Assembly: GCF_003226255.1 (NCBI RefSeq)
Contig: NZ_QJST01000005.1
Coordinates: forward strand, 101,902 to 165,901
Source of the DNA: Idiomarina fontislapidosi
GTDB lineage: Bacteria; Pseudomonadota; Gammaproteobacteria; Enterobacterales; Alteromonadaceae
DNA length: 64,000 nucleotides
Direction of reading: 5' to 3'
Made by a program: the position numbers and the translations under genes. The notes under the pieces were generated by a model, which was not told the origin of the DNA, did not search any database, and was given only the letters and a program-made list of their open reading frames with translations. Of the stretch, positions 55,137 to 64,000 are shown in pieces; within the stretch, counting starts at the first letter, position 1, and each line of letters opens with the position of its first letter.

Positions 55137-57104
55137 TTAACTACTCTTTTTTATAGGTTTGACTTCAATATCGTCTGTTACGATATTGAATGTGTCGTTC
55201 AGCGCTTGCTTCGCCTGCTCAACAAGTGAATCTCTGTAATTCCCTTCAGGCAAGCGTCCACGGTCGTAGAGCACGGCAGACTCAATGCTCTCAAACTCTG
55301 GGGTCGCAATAACCGGGTAAATAACCAGTTCAAAATCAGCAACAATAAGCGACTTGGCACTCACTTTATCACCGAAAACGATAGGTTCGGCTAACCCTTC
55401 ATGGAGTAACTCACAATACTCGCTAGCAAAACGATACTGTTTGCTTGTAAAACTCGGCCAATGCAACAGCGCAACTTTTTCGCCCCGCTCAGCAAGCATG
55501 CGCGCTTTTATAAGCACATCGCGGCTGTTTCGTTTACTTAAAAAGTCGGCAACGATAACGGTATCAAATACCTGATGATCACCGCGTTTGTGCAGCATTG
55601 CCTGAGGAATAGACGTTTTTGCAGTGGGATCCAAGCCCTGCTTATGATACCAACGGCATATTTCACGGTATACTTGGCGAAGTCCAAAGTAGACGGTACT
55701 CACGTGGGTTGCTTTAGTACGTGTCAACGAACTCTCATCATCTAAAGCAAACGCCATAGGCACTTCAGCAAGCCCGTGTAATATCGCTTCTTTACCAAAT
55801 CGGTGCTGCGCACGCCAAATGTATTCAGTATCCGCACTGATACGCACTTCATCCCAGTTTCCAATACTCGATACGGCGGCTCGCGTTAACATAAACGAGG
55901 AGTGGCTGTAATGAATGATACTGTCCGAAGGTCGCCAGTTAATGGTAAAGTGCAAATCGTCAGTTGCGCGAACCCAGCTCAGTATAACGCCCTGCGCATC
56001 GGGCTGTGCCCGCAGTAACTTAACCTGCTGCTCAAGCTTTTGCGGGTGAGACCAATCATCAGCATCATGGGTGGTGATAAGGTTCCCGGTCGCCTCTTTT
56101 AGGCCTCTGTTGCGCGCAGGATAAGCACCTTGGTTATGCGGCTGTTGTATTACCTTTACGCGATGGTCGCGTGCAGCAATGCTGTTTAACACTGCCACCG
56201 TATCGTCTGGTGAGCAATCATCAACTGCGATCACTTCAATGTTACGCCATGTTTGGTTCAGCAATGAGTTGATCGCTATTTCTATGCGCTCTTCCGCTTT
56301 AAAAATCGGCATGATGATAGACACTTTCTCGCGCTGTTCATCAGGCGCAACTGTACCCTCCTGTATATCAGGCTTTGAGGTTAAGTTATTAAAGCCAAGC
56401 GGTTTTTGGTCATCAATCCGTGTGACAGGCAAATAACCATGCCGTTGATACATCTCGTTTATACACGACAACCGCTTATCATCATCGCTAAACGTATTGG
56501 CGAGCATTAACCGTGCATCAGGGTCATCGGGGTCGGTGGCTAAAAATTCGTTCAGTATCGCCGCGGCTTCATTGGGTTGTTCTAGCTTTAACTGGCTATT
56601 CGCTTGAAGCAACACACGTGTTTTATCTAACCGCTTTGCCGGCAATAGCTCAGCCATTTTAAAGCTCAACGTCAACGCCTCGTTATGCTCGCCAGTAAAA
56701 GCACGGTAACGCGCCAATGACCAAGCGGCTAGATGGCGTTCCTGTATCGGTGCGCGCTCATCCTCAAGCACTTTGGTAAGTTCACGACATGCACTGATGG
56801 CATGCCCCGACCATATTTTATCTTCTAACACGTCCAGCTTATTAGCACGTGAGTGTCGCCCTTCCTTGGCGCCATGCAAAATATAGTGCAACAAAGGGTT
56901 CATGCCGCTCTCGGCAACATCGGGGTAACGCTCTAAATAAAACTCAGTATCAAACTTTACGCCGGGGTTTCGTCCCAGCCGAGCACCAATTTTGTAGTAA
57001 TGCTCGGCAGGGTGCATACCCAATAGACCAACATCCGGGTATTTTTTTATGTACCAGTCGCGCTGAACAAAACCCGACTCTTTTAGTATTTCAATTGCGT
57101 TCAT
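55137..57104 (-). CDS. GT2 glycosyltransferase with N-terminal YPDV-type repeats
   Basis: Protein of 655 residues. Two tandem repeats at the N-terminus (FVQRDWYIKKYPDVGLLGM with HYYKIGARLGRNP; FDTEFYLERYPDVAESGM with HYILHGAKEGRHS), then a helical TPR-like region (LLPAKRLDKTRVLLQAN), and a GT2 domain from about 262 (KVSIIMPIFKAE, VDDCSPD, TTHDADDWSHPQK). The C-terminal 130 residues look like a further incomplete Rossmann-type part (FDTVIVADFLSKRNS). The GT2 part resembles the one in the 952-residue neighbour, down to the DDWSHP motif, suggesting duplication. ATGA overlap with the upstream coiled-coil gene. Confidence 0.85.
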   Translation of the reverse strand: MNAIEILKESGFVQRDWYIKKYPDVGLLGMHPAEHYYKIGARLGRNPGVKFDTEFYLERYPDVAESGMNPLLHYILHGAKEGRHSRANKLDVLEDKIWSGHAISACRELTKVLEDERAPIQERHLAAWSLARYRAFTGEHNEALTLSFKMAELLPAKRLDKTRVLLQANSQLKLEQPNEAAAILNEFLATDPDDPDARLMLANTFSDDDKRLSCINEMYQRHGYLPVTRIDDQKPLGFNNLTSKPDIQEGTVAPDEQREKVSIIMPIFKAEERIEIAINSLLNQTWRNIEVIAVDDCSPDDTVAVLNSIAARDHRVKVIQQPHNQGAYPARNRGLKEATGNLITTHDADDWSHPQKLEQQVKLLRAQPDAQGVILSWVRATDDLHFTINWRPSDSIIHYSHSSFMLTRAAVSSIGNWDEVRISADTEYIWRAQHRFGKEAILHGLAEVPMAFALDDESSLTRTKATHVSTVYFGLRQVYREICRWYHKQGLDPTAKTSIPQAMLHKRGDHQVFDTVIVADFLSKRNSRDVLIKARMLAERGEKVALLHWPSFTSKQYRFASEYCELLHEGLAEPIVFGDKVSAKSLIVADFELVIYPVIATPEFESIESAVLYDRGRLPEGNYRDSLVEQAKQALNDTFNIVTDDIEVKPIKKSS

Positions 57105-57637
57105 GAGTCAGCTTTATCACTCGGTTGAATTGCTCGACCTTCATTTATTCCTTGGCGCAGATAATGAACTAAAGGGTTTAATCCCTGTTGAGCAACATCT
57201 TTATGAAAGCCGAGATACCATCGAGAATTGAAATAAGGCGACGGGTCTCTTCCTTCTTGTGAGCCATGTATAACGTAGTGTAGCTCTGCTGTAATCCCCG
57301 ACTGCTTTACGTCTGGATAAGTTAGTAAATACCATTCAGCATCAAACAAGTCAGATGTCCGTAACAACTCAACATCTGACGATGGAAGACTATTGTCGGG
57401 TTGCTTTTTTTTCAAAACATTCTTTATTTTGCTAAAAATTGGTCGGTTTGAAGATTTCGCGTGCGCATCATTTTCACTGCTTACCAAACGCGATGCTGGG
57501 GAGTGTTCAGGTAATTCAATTAAGAATGCCGTCAGCCTAGCGTTGTCCTTTGCCTGCTGTTTAATTTGCTTTCTAAGCGCCTCATTTTCTTCACGCAATT
57601 CAGCATTTTCACGCATTAACTCCTCACTTGTTGGCAT
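57101..57637 (-). CDS. Stand-alone coiled-coil protein with two YPDV-type repeats
   Basis: Protein of 178 residues without a catalytic domain. Residues about 4-40 form a heptad-type coiled coil (ENAELREENEALRKQIKQQ). A basic linker follows (SKIKNVLKKKQPD), then two repeats: FDAEWYLLTYPDVKQSGI with HYVIHGSQEGRDPS and FNSRWYLGFHKDVAQQGL with HYLRQGINEGRA. The repeat is the same as in the 655- and 952-residue glycosyltransferases downstream, and the gene is coupled to the first of these by an ATGA overlap. I infer a scaffold that oligomerises and holds the transferases together; a role in chain-length control by the coiled coil is possible. No family name known to me. Confidence 0.75.
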   Translation of the reverse strand: MPTSEELMRENAELREENEALRKQIKQQAKDNARLTAFLIELPEHSPASRLVSSENDAHAKSSNRPIFSKIKNVLKKKQPDNSLPSSDVELLRTSDLFDAEWYLLTYPDVKQSGITAELHYVIHGSQEGRDPSPYFNSRWYLGFHKDVAQQGLNPLVHYLRQGINEGRAIQPSDKADS

Positions 57638-57757
57638 AAGCTAACTACCTGTATTTAATTGACCTTTGTGGTCGAAAATTTTTTAATAGGCTACTAATTA
57701 CAACGCCCGATATCAATCATCTCAAATTCGATGCCGAGGTAAATAGGAAGTAAGCTA

Positions 57758-60184
57758 TCATTCAATCACCAAAACAGCTTGCGACTTTGCAAACTTTTTG
57801 CGACGTAAATATTCGTCGTGAAGGGCCTCATATAACGAATAATCTAAGAGTCCACCAAACCCATTTTTGAACCTTTTTTTAAATAGGTTTTTATCTTCTT
57901 CAGTAAAGTTGCTCGCTTCAGATTCATTCTTCTTAAAGTCTTTGAGCTTATCATTTTCTAACAGAATCGCGTCTGGAGCATAAATAAATTGATCACACGC
58001 TCTTGCAATAACCGTCAACTCGTTGTCTGCTCGATGCGACCGATAACCTTCGTATAAAATGCAATCACCGTAGTACTGGTATACCCAATCCTTGCGGACC
58101 ATTCCAAACGCCGCTATACGACCATGCCACTTACCACAATTGAATGCCAACACCGACTTATTCGCTTGCTCTAACTTTTCGTACGCAGTTCTGAGCCAGT
58201 GATGACCTGGCACAGCATCTTCAGCGAGGTAAACTATATACTTTGCCGCAGATAATCGCGCTGTCTGGTTTAATGTTTTAATGAATCCCTGATACTGAGT
58301 ATCGAGCGCTACGACAAAGTCGGCGTCAATACCGGAGGTACGTTTTAATAACTTAGCTGCCTCGATACCCTCTTGCTCGTTAATGCAAGGCATTACAACA
58401 CAGATATCACGCTCAAACTGGGGGGCTGGAGAAGCAAGTGAGTTAACATCAATCACTGAGATCGGCGTCGAATCACTCGGGCTACCTTTATCCGTCGATA
58501 ACGTTAGGTCAGCGACAAGAAAACGAGCGTCGGTTACCTCTTTGACCGATTCTCCCGATAACATCGCACGCAATACAGAGCATGACGAGAACAGGTAGTT
58601 GTGTTTTTCGTTGAGGCTGCCGCCTGAAGCCGCTCTAACAATAGCGCCATCACTATTTAAATGCGCATTATACGCAAACTGAAGCCAGTCTCGACAAGGA
58701 AACGCATTTTGATCTGCCAACATAATGTAACGGTAGCTCGTGAAGCGTAATATTTGCCGCAGTACATCTTTTTCTTCATTTGGATGTACAGGCACCACAT
58801 ACACATCCAACTCATGGTTAGCTCGCTGGGCAAAAAGGCGTGCAGAGTCAAGAGCCTGCTCGGCTTCATCTGTAAATACTATTGCAGCTACTTTTTTTCC
58901 AGAGGGTTTCAAACTATCACTTAACGCAGACTTATCAATGACAAAAATCGATGCGTTAGATTCCTGCCCATCTAATCTGAGCAAATTCGGCTTAGCATCC
59001 TCGTTAGCTGATTGACTGTTTCGATCATCCAATAAACTATCGGTCACTACGGCTAGGCGCATCTGCCAACTGTTACAATGAGTAAAGCTATCAAACACTT
59101 CGTTATTTAAAAGGCTGCGCTGAATTATGACTTGTTTAACATTATTAATAAACGCGTCGTGCGATGAACTCTGCCAAACGTAATCACACACAGCGATATT
59201 AGGTACGTCTGTCGCAACCACGGGGACATGATGTGTTAAATAAACATAAACCTTTAATGGGTTCATATTCTCGGTCAGATCCATCCGCTTATGAGGCACC
59301 ATTCCCACAGTAAACAACCTGACAAAGGCTCCTATATATGGGTATGGCACAACACCTGTCATGACGACATTAGGAAGCGCTTCTAATGCGCGTATGCTGG
59401 GGTTAGCATGCGTTGAACCAATTAATACAATTAGCGCATCGGGCATCTCGGTGGATAATCGACGCAGCAATACGTCATCAATTTTTGCCTCTAGATTGCC
59501 GACAAACCCCAAAACAGGGCCTTTATGCGAGGCAATACGTTGGTAATGTTGGTTAGACTCGGGCAACGTAATAGGCGGGTTGATATCACAGCCGTTCGGC
59601 ACGAGTGCGATATTTTGGTTAAACTCATACATCGATAATTTTACTGGCAAACAGTTGGTCAGTACTTTATCAGCGTTACTGAGCATCGCCTCATAATGCT
59701 GATTTAATTGCTTACGCTTGGTATCGTTCACGTTGGGCCAAGCACGATGGTCGTCGACAACATCCATGACTTTTTTGGCAGGCTTAAAGTGATTAATAAG
59801 CTGCTCGCCCCATAATAACTTGGGGTACATCCAAAAAACACTCTTTGCCGGATCAATATCGAGCGCTTTGAAACACTGCTCTAAAAACGTTAAGTAGTCT
59901 GCAATACCTTGTTTGCTTTTGTCATAAACAAACACGCGACGGTACAGTTTTCCGTGGTCGCGAGCGTTATCGGCGATCGCCTTGGTGCCTTCATAAACAA
60001 ACGGGTTTTGATCAAATCGCTCGCCCGAATTTCGTTGCTCGAGCGCATCTGAGTCAATCGGCGCATCAAGCACCAGTACTTTACCTACATCGCTTCGGCT
60101 GGCTAAGTACTTAGCCACCATATCACTGCGGCGACCATAGAGTTCGGAGTCGTTCTGTTTCCAGAACATAACAACATTAATCAT
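57758..60184 (-). CDS. Large glycosyltransferase (GT4-like plus GT2-like part)
   Basis: Protein of 808 residues from ATG 60184, which overlaps the end of rfbC by 8 bases; a start 66 bases further upstream lies deeper in rfbC and adds a sequence unlike the family. Residues 1 to about 370 are GT4-like (VVMFWKQND, VMDVVDDHRAW, NIALVPNGCDI, GFVGNLEAKIDD, EALPNVVMTGVVPY). The rest seems to hold two degraded GT2-type parts (SYRYIMLADQNAFP, ICVVMPCINEQEG with VYLAEDAVPGHHW). A 120-base gap separates it from the next operon genes, so a second promoter may be there. Sugar unknown. Confidence 0.8.
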   Translation of the reverse strand: MINVVMFWKQNDSELYGRRSDMVAKYLASRSDVGKVLVLDAPIDSDALEQRNSGERFDQNPFVYEGTKAIADNARDHGKLYRRVFVYDKSKQGIADYLTFLEQCFKALDIDPAKSVFWMYPKLLWGEQLINHFKPAKKVMDVVDDHRAWPNVNDTKRKQLNQHYEAMLSNADKVLTNCLPVKLSMYEFNQNIALVPNGCDINPPITLPESNQHYQRIASHKGPVLGFVGNLEAKIDDVLLRRLSTEMPDALIVLIGSTHANPSIRALEALPNVVMTGVVPYPYIGAFVRLFTVGMVPHKRMDLTENMNPLKVYVYLTHHVPVVATDVPNIAVCDYVWQSSSHDAFINNVKQVIIQRSLLNNEVFDSFTHCNSWQMRLAVVTDSLLDDRNSQSANEDAKPNLLRLDGQESNASIFVIDKSALSDSLKPSGKKVAAIVFTDEAEQALDSARLFAQRANHELDVYVVPVHPNEEKDVLRQILRFTSYRYIMLADQNAFPCRDWLQFAYNAHLNSDGAIVRAASGGSLNEKHNYLFSSCSVLRAMLSGESVKEVTDARFLVADLTLSTDKGSPSDSTPISVIDVNSLASPAPQFERDICVVMPCINEQEGIEAAKLLKRTSGIDADFVVALDTQYQGFIKTLNQTARLSAAKYIVYLAEDAVPGHHWLRTAYEKLEQANKSVLAFNCGKWHGRIAAFGMVRKDWVYQYYGDCILYEGYRSHRADNELTVIARACDQFIYAPDAILLENDKLKDFKKNESEASNFTEEDKNLFKKRFKNGFGGLLDYSLYEALHDEYLRRKKFAKSQAVLVIE

Positions 60185-60719
60185 AGGTAGGGCAGTCGGC
60201 GAGTGCGAGTCCTCGGCGATCCTTATCGGACAGTTGCGGCTCACCATCAAACGGCCACTTTATAGCGAGCGTCGGATCATCAAACCTCAGACTGTATTCA
60301 TCATCTGGCGCATAATAATCGGTGCATTTATAAGAGAATTCTGCCGTCTCACTCAATACATAAAATCCGTGCGCAAACCCTGGGGGAACCCAAAGCATCT
60401 GTCGGTTTTCATCATTGAGCTCAACACCCACCCAGTCACCAAATGTTGGAGAGTCACGACGAAGATCAACCGCGACATCAAAAACTCGGCCTTGAGTCAC
60501 ACGGACGAGTTTCCCCTGTGGCTGCTTTAGCTGGTAATGCAAGCCGCGCAAAATGCCGCGTCGTGATTTGCTGTGGTTATCCTGCACAAACGAATAATTA
60601 CCGCAGTGCGCCTCGAATTCGTTCTGACGAAAGGTTTCCATAAAAAAACCGCGTTCATCACCAAACACCTGCGGTGTCATTAACACTACATCAGCAATCG
60701 CCAGGGGTTGATACTTCAT
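60177..60719 (-). CDS. rfbC: dTDP-4-dehydrorhamnose 3,5-epimerase
   Basis: Cytoplasmic cupin-fold epimerase of 180 residues in the dTDP-L-rhamnose pathway. Conserved DERGFFMETF, the catalytic histidine H61 in ILRGLHYQ, VRVTQGRVFDVAVDLR, and WVPPGFAHGFYVLS are all visible, as is the Y-containing YKCTDYYAP segment. Normal length. It sits 16 bases after rfbA and overlaps the glycosyltransferase downstream. Confidence 0.96.
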   Translation of the reverse strand: MKYQPLAIADVVLMTPQVFGDERGFFMETFRQNEFEAHCGNYSFVQDNHSKSRRGILRGLHYQLKQPQGKLVRVTQGRVFDVAVDLRRDSPTFGDWVGVELNDENRQMLWVPPGFAHGFYVLSETAEFSYKCTDYYAPDDEYSLRFDDPTLAIKWPFDGEPQLSDKDRRGLALADCPTYD

Positions 60720-60735
60720 GTTGTTCCTCTAAAAG

Positions 60736-61605
60736 TTAGCTCAACAGCTCATGCAAATACTGCCCGTATTGTGTCTTATCTAAGGCATTGGCGTGGGTTT
60801 CAAGCTCTGCATCAGTTATCCAGCCGTTTTTCCATGCTATTTCTTCTAAGCAGGCAATTTTTAAACCTTGACGGTGCTCAACCGTTTGCACATAAGAGCT
60901 TGCCTCGAGCAGCGAGTCATGTGTGCCTGTATCGAGCCATGCAAAGCCTCGGCCTAAACGTTCAACGTGCAGATCACCCCGTTCTAAGTATGCATTGTTA
61001 ACACTCGTGATTTCTAACTCACCACGCGCTGACGGCTTTACGTTACGCGCAATATCCACCACGTCGTTATCGTAAAAATAGAGTCCGGTCACTGCGTAAT
61101 CCGACTTGGGTTCGGCTGGCTTTTCTTCGATTGATAGAGCCTTACCCTCGGCATCAAATTCCACCACGCCAAAACGCTCAGGATCCTTCACCATGTAACC
61201 AAAAACCGTCGCACCGGCCTCGCGCTTAACAGCTCGTTTAAGCTGGTCAGAGAAAAACTGACCATGAAAAATGTTATCCCCTAATACTAAGCAGACAGGA
61301 TCCTGACCAATAAAATCAGCACCAATGGTGAATGCCTGTGCGAGCCCGTCGGGCGATGCTTGGACCTTATAAGAAAACGAGACACCAAATGCACTGCCGT
61401 CACCCAGCAGGCGCTGATATTGTTCCATATCCTCGGGCGTAGAAATAATCAAGATGTCGCGGATACCTGCTAACATAAGCACGGATATGGGATAATAAAT
61501 CATCGGCTTATCGTAAACGGGTAGCAACTGTTTAGACACACCCCGAGTTATCGGGTGCAATCGGGTTCCCGAGCCGCCGGCTAATATGATTCCTTTATAG
61601 GCCAT
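60736..61605 (-). CDS. rfbA: Glucose-1-phosphate thymidylyltransferase
   Basis: Cytoplasmic nucleotidyltransferase of 289 residues making dTDP-glucose from glucose 1-phosphate and dTTP. Signature [25 protein letters not shown] starts at residue 10 (shown here only as GGSGTRLHP and [10 protein letters not shown]), with [10 protein letters not shown] and the EEKPAEPKS segment further on. Complete length. Overlaps rfbD by 11 bases. Second gene of the rhamnose set. Confidence 0.96.
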   Translation of the reverse strand: MAYKGIILAGGSGTRLHPITRGVSKQLLPVYDKPMIYYPISVLMLAGIRDILIISTPEDMEQYQRLLGDGSAFGVSFSYKVQASPDGLAQAFTIGADFIGQDPVCLVLGDNIFHGQFFSDQLKRAVKREAGATVFGYMVKDPERFGVVEFDAEGKALSIEEKPAEPKSDYAVTGLYFYDNDVVDIARNVKPSARGELEITSVNNAYLERGDLHVERLGRGFAWLDTGTHDSLLEASSYVQTVEHRQGLKIACLEEIAWKNGWITDAELETHANALDKTQYGQYLHELLS

Positions 61606-62473
61606 CCAGATACTCCGTTAATGTCTGTTCTAGGCAGGTCTGCCAGCTGGGCAAAGTGATTTTTAATGCCCGCTCAATTTTGTTGATATTTAAGCGTGAG
61701 TTCAACGGACGTTTAGCAGGCGTTGGATAGGCTGACGTGGGAATACCATCTACCTGCTTTACCGCCAGAGTTTCTCCATATGCATTTGCACCGTCAAAGA
61801 TAGCTCGTGCAAAGCCATGCCAACTTGCCTCGCCTCGCGGCGCAACATGGTACACCCCTGTGAGCTCATGTTCTAGTAGGGGGCGTACCGATAAGCTCGC
61901 CACTTGCGCCAGCAAGCGAGCCGGCGTGGGCGCCCCCACTTGGTCATTCACAATACTCAGTTGCTCGCGCTCAGCGGCTAAACGCAGCATGGTCTTCATG
62001 AAGTTATTACCGCGCGCACTGTACACCCAACTAGTACGTAAAATGATGTGATTACAACCACTGCCCATCACGGCGCGGTCACCCGCCCACTTGCTGCGTC
62101 CATATTCAGACAAAGCACCGACCTTACTCTCCTCGCTGTATGCCGTGTCTCCAGAGCCGGGGTACACATAATCAGAAGAAAAGTGAATAAGCGAACCACG
62201 GCTGTGTAAAGCATAGTCTGCAAACTGTTTTGGCAATAGATGGTTTAAACGATCCACTAGTTCTGGCTCTTGCTCGGCTTTATCAACCGCTGTATAGGCA
62301 GCCGCATTCGCTATAAATTGCGGCTGGTGGTCTTCAAGGTACTGAGCAACCGCTTGTTCATCACTCAGATCGAGTTCGGTGCGCGAAGGGGCCAGCACGT
62401 CGCCAAAAACCGATAAGCTGCGCACAAGTTCAAAACCGACTTGCCCGTTCGCACCCGTCACTAAAATTTTCAT
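61595..62473 (-). CDS. rfbD: dTDP-4-dehydrorhamnose reductase
   Basis: Cytoplasmic NADPH-dependent short-chain reductase of 292 residues, last step to dTDP-L-rhamnose. GANGQVG at 7-13, Y124-x3-K128 in [11 protein letters not shown], and [10 protein letters not shown] are diagnostic. It heads the long minus-strand operon rfbD-rfbA-rfbC-glycosyltransferases. The pathway's dehydratase gene rfbB is not present in the window and must be elsewhere. The divergent gene starts 158 bases away. Confidence 0.95.
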   Translation of the reverse strand: MKILVTGANGQVGFELVRSLSVFGDVLAPSRTELDLSDEQAVAQYLEDHQPQFIANAAAYTAVDKAEQEPELVDRLNHLLPKQFADYALHSRGSLIHFSSDYVYPGSGDTAYSEESKVGALSEYGRSKWAGDRAVMGSGCNHIILRTSWVYSARGNNFMKTMLRLAAEREQLSIVNDQVGAPTPARLLAQVASLSVRPLLEHELTGVYHVAPRGEASWHGFARAIFDGANAYGETLAVKQVDGIPTSAYPTPAKRPLNSRLNINKIERALKITLPSWQTCLEQTLTEYLDGL

Positions 62474-62631
62474 CGCCCTTCTCCGAGACCTTAATTTTAA
62501 CGGTATGATAACATCTGGTTCATTTTGTTGTCATTTCCAGCTATTTTAACACGAAAGTAAGATACCAATTTCATAAGGCGTTCATTTGCGGTATCTTTCA
62601 CGCATTTAAATACAGGCGTAGTATTAAAAGT
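62474..62631. promoter_or_regulatory. Divergent promoter region rfbD operon/sulfotransferase
   Basis: Non-coding 158 bases with AT-rich blocks near 62525-62545 and 62605-62630. It must drive the long rfbD operon leftward and the sulfotransferase rightward. No clear promoter hexamers or JUMPstart element were recognised. Confidence 0.35.
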
Positions 62632-63360
62632 ATGGATAACGTTAATAAGCTCAGTTGGCGGGAAAAAATGGAACGGGCATTGGCTGAGCGCACTCGTCGA
62701 AGAATACTGGCCAACGCGGCTCGTGTGAACTGGGTGTCTTATCACATTCCCAAAACTGCGGGCACGTCGTTTCGTTCAGCCCTGCAAACGGCATTTGGCC
62801 AGCAGGCTTTTTTTGCAGTCTATGAATTTTCAGGCGCGAACGAGCTGAGTCGCGGAGAGCCTATTTGGTTGCCCGCTTCAACGCAAGTCATTCATGGCCA
62901 TTTCAGACCTCACTCAAGGCACAAACAGTTATTTCCCAATGGCAAGCGGATTACATGGATGCGAGACCCGATAAAACGTGCTTGGTCATTGTTAAATCAC
63001 ACGCTTGATGTACAAAACAATGACAACGTTTACCAGTTTATAAAGACTCACTTTTTGGATCGTGGCATCACTGACCGAGAAGAGTTGTTTAAAACAATGC
63101 TTAATAACAAGGGTACCGCAACGTTTTTTAATATCTACAAACGCGACTATAAAACATTTAACAAAAAGTTTTTCTATTTTGTTGGCTCAACTGAACGCTA
63201 TAACGAGGACTTGAAACGACTCGAAGAACTGATGCAAAAACCTTTGCCCACTCAACAGTTGAACTCAAGCCAAAACAAACAGCCCGCCCCCGAGTTAAGC
63301 GATAAAGAGCGCGCGTATTTCAGTGAGGAATACCGTATTTACGAAAAGTTGATTTCATAG
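62632..63360 (+). CDS. Sulfotransferase family 2-type protein
   Basis: Protein of 242 residues. The 5'-phosphosulfate loop is HIPKTAGTSFR (38-48), a hallmark of the carbohydrate sulfotransferase 'Sulfotransfer_2' group, with the 3'-phosphate segment WMRDPIKRAWSLLNH (R111, S119) and the conserved histidine run VIHGHFRPHS in between. FYFVGSTERY and the C-terminal EEYRIYEKL are family features as well. No signal peptide or membrane anchor. No clear ribosome-binding site precedes ATG 62632, and an ATG at 62668 is possible. Divergent from rfbD, so on a separate promoter. Presumed to sulfate the polysaccharide. Confidence 0.85.
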   Translation: MDNVNKLSWREKMERALAERTRRRILANAARVNWVSYHIPKTAGTSFRSALQTAFGQQAFFAVYEFSGANELSRGEPIWLPASTQVIHGHFRPHSRHKQLFPNGKRITWMRDPIKRAWSLLNHTLDVQNNDNVYQFIKTHFLDRGITDREELFKTMLNNKGTATFFNIYKRDYKTFNKKFFYFVGSTERYNEDLKRLEELMQKPLPTQQLNSSQNKQPAPELSDKERAYFSEEYRIYEKLIS

Positions 63361-63448
63361 AGCATTTTTTCTTTCAGTGTAACCACTAACGGATGTCACT
63401 TTTGAGCCTCATACCTATAAAAATAACTGAACGAATAAAACGTGATAT

Positions 63449-63983
63449 CTAAGATTTTGATGATATGTATTTTCGGGGGACCCGCGCGGCATCACCCCCG
63501 TCAATAATGTATAACTTATCGTATTGCAATAGCGAGCAACTTCATCAACCGATAAGTAAGCTCCACAAGATGCCATTCCCCAGAGCACTGCTTCACTACC
63601 AATATACACATCGTCTAAATGAGAAATATCCACAGTAATCATATCCATAGAAACTCGTCCTATGACCGGCGCCCTTTTCCCCTGAATCAATACTGGAGTA
63701 CCGTTGACTGCATGTCGGTCATATCCGTCCCCATAACCGCCTGCTACAACAGCAATACGAGCTCGTTTAGATGCTTTCCAACGACCTCCATAACCAACTG
63801 AAGCGCCAGCCTCAATCTCCCGCATAGCAATCACCCTAGAGCGAAGCGTCATTACTGGTTGTAACTCATTCGATATTTGGCTAGCTTGTTCTAATGGATC
63901 ACTTCTGCGTATTTCGGTGATTCCGAACAGCGATTCCGGAGTTATCCGATCACCTGTTAGCCGTTCTTTTTCATAACCCTCTT
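63449..63983 (-). pseudogene. alr: Alanine racemase C-terminal fragment, frameshifted
   Basis: Remnant of PLP-dependent alanine racemase. On the minus strand it encodes LQPVMTLRSRVIA, SVGYGGRW, AGYGDGYDRHA and GRVSMDMITVD, the C-terminal beta domain of Alr. Upstream, weak similarity goes to about TPESLFGI, then a TAA stop at about 63983; the N-terminal PLP-lysine domain is absent from this frame. Near 63483-63488 an extra CG dinucleotide shifts the frame: as read the protein continues MPRGSPENTYH to 63415, while the other frame gives MPR-VPRKYISSKS with a stop at 63449, the normal ending. So the gene is broken at both ends. Confidence 0.7.
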
Positions 63984-64000
63984 TTTACGCTAAGTGATCG

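Noticed and set aside
60185..60250. Longer N-terminus for the GT4-like protein
   Set aside because: It lies in rfbC and encodes residues unlike the transferase family; the ATG at 60184 begins the first beta strand.
1..64000. CRISPR arrays, tRNA or rRNA genes, IS transposases, phage integrases
   Set aside because: No regularly spaced repeats, cloverleaf-like segments or recombinase motifs were noticed; a systematic scan (for example tRNAscan-SE) was not possible.

Overview
The window looks like chromosomal DNA of a marine gammaproteobacterium. It carries arrays of long TonB-dependent receptors, a CrbS/CrbR-type acetate regulon, a DcaP-like porin and a large surface-polysaccharide locus. An Alteromonadales/Idiomarinaceae-like source fits the gene content, but that is inference; no rRNA or other taxonomic marker is present. 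No tRNA, rRNA, CRISPR array, transposase or integrase was seen.

Region 1 (1-11.9 kb): four TonB-dependent receptors on the minus strand, the first cut by the window edge and the last an Oar-like receptor with an N-terminal carboxypeptidase-regulatory-like domain. A small class I methyltransferase sits between the first two. The second, third and fourth receptors are each followed by a terminator hairpin, so they look like separate units.

Region 2 (12-27.6 kb): an acetate/short-chain acid module. It contains a DnaQ-like exonuclease, a cNMP/CBS/DUF294 protein, a sodium:solute symporter with its small DUF4212 subunit, a CrbS-like hybrid kinase, a CrbR-like regulator, acetyl-CoA synthetase and a divergent DcaP-like porin. 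An accessory island (about 16.6-20.16 kb) splits it. The island holds an unknown secreted protein, a broken secreted-protein gene, a 5'-truncated Rhs toxin tip with its immunity gene, and two GTAG-type REP palindromes. Related palindromes (GACCAWAGTC) lie upstream of both acs and the symporter operon.

Region 3 (27.6-32.4 kb): a small unknown protein, a periplasmic alkaline phosphatase, and a lipoprotein subtilase with a P domain followed by a small secreted protein that is probably its dedicated chaperone/inhibitor.

Region 4 (32.4-63.4 kb): a polysaccharide locus tied to sulfate activation. One operon encodes a WecA-like transferase, Ugd, GalE, Pgi, APS kinase (CysC) and PAP phosphatase (CysQ). 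Next to it are a KpsC-like Kdo transferase, a GT-B transferase, a GT29 sialyltransferase-fold protein and a GT2 transferase. Then come cysD-cysN with an SLC13 transporter, and a long operon of rfbD-rfbA-rfbC, large glycosyltransferases, a coiled-coil repeat protein and two sulfotransferase-like genes; a third sulfotransferase lies divergently. Together these predict import and activation of sulfate to PAPS, sulfation of a rhamnose/uronate-containing glycan, and recycling of PAP. The window ends in a decayed alanine racemase gene.
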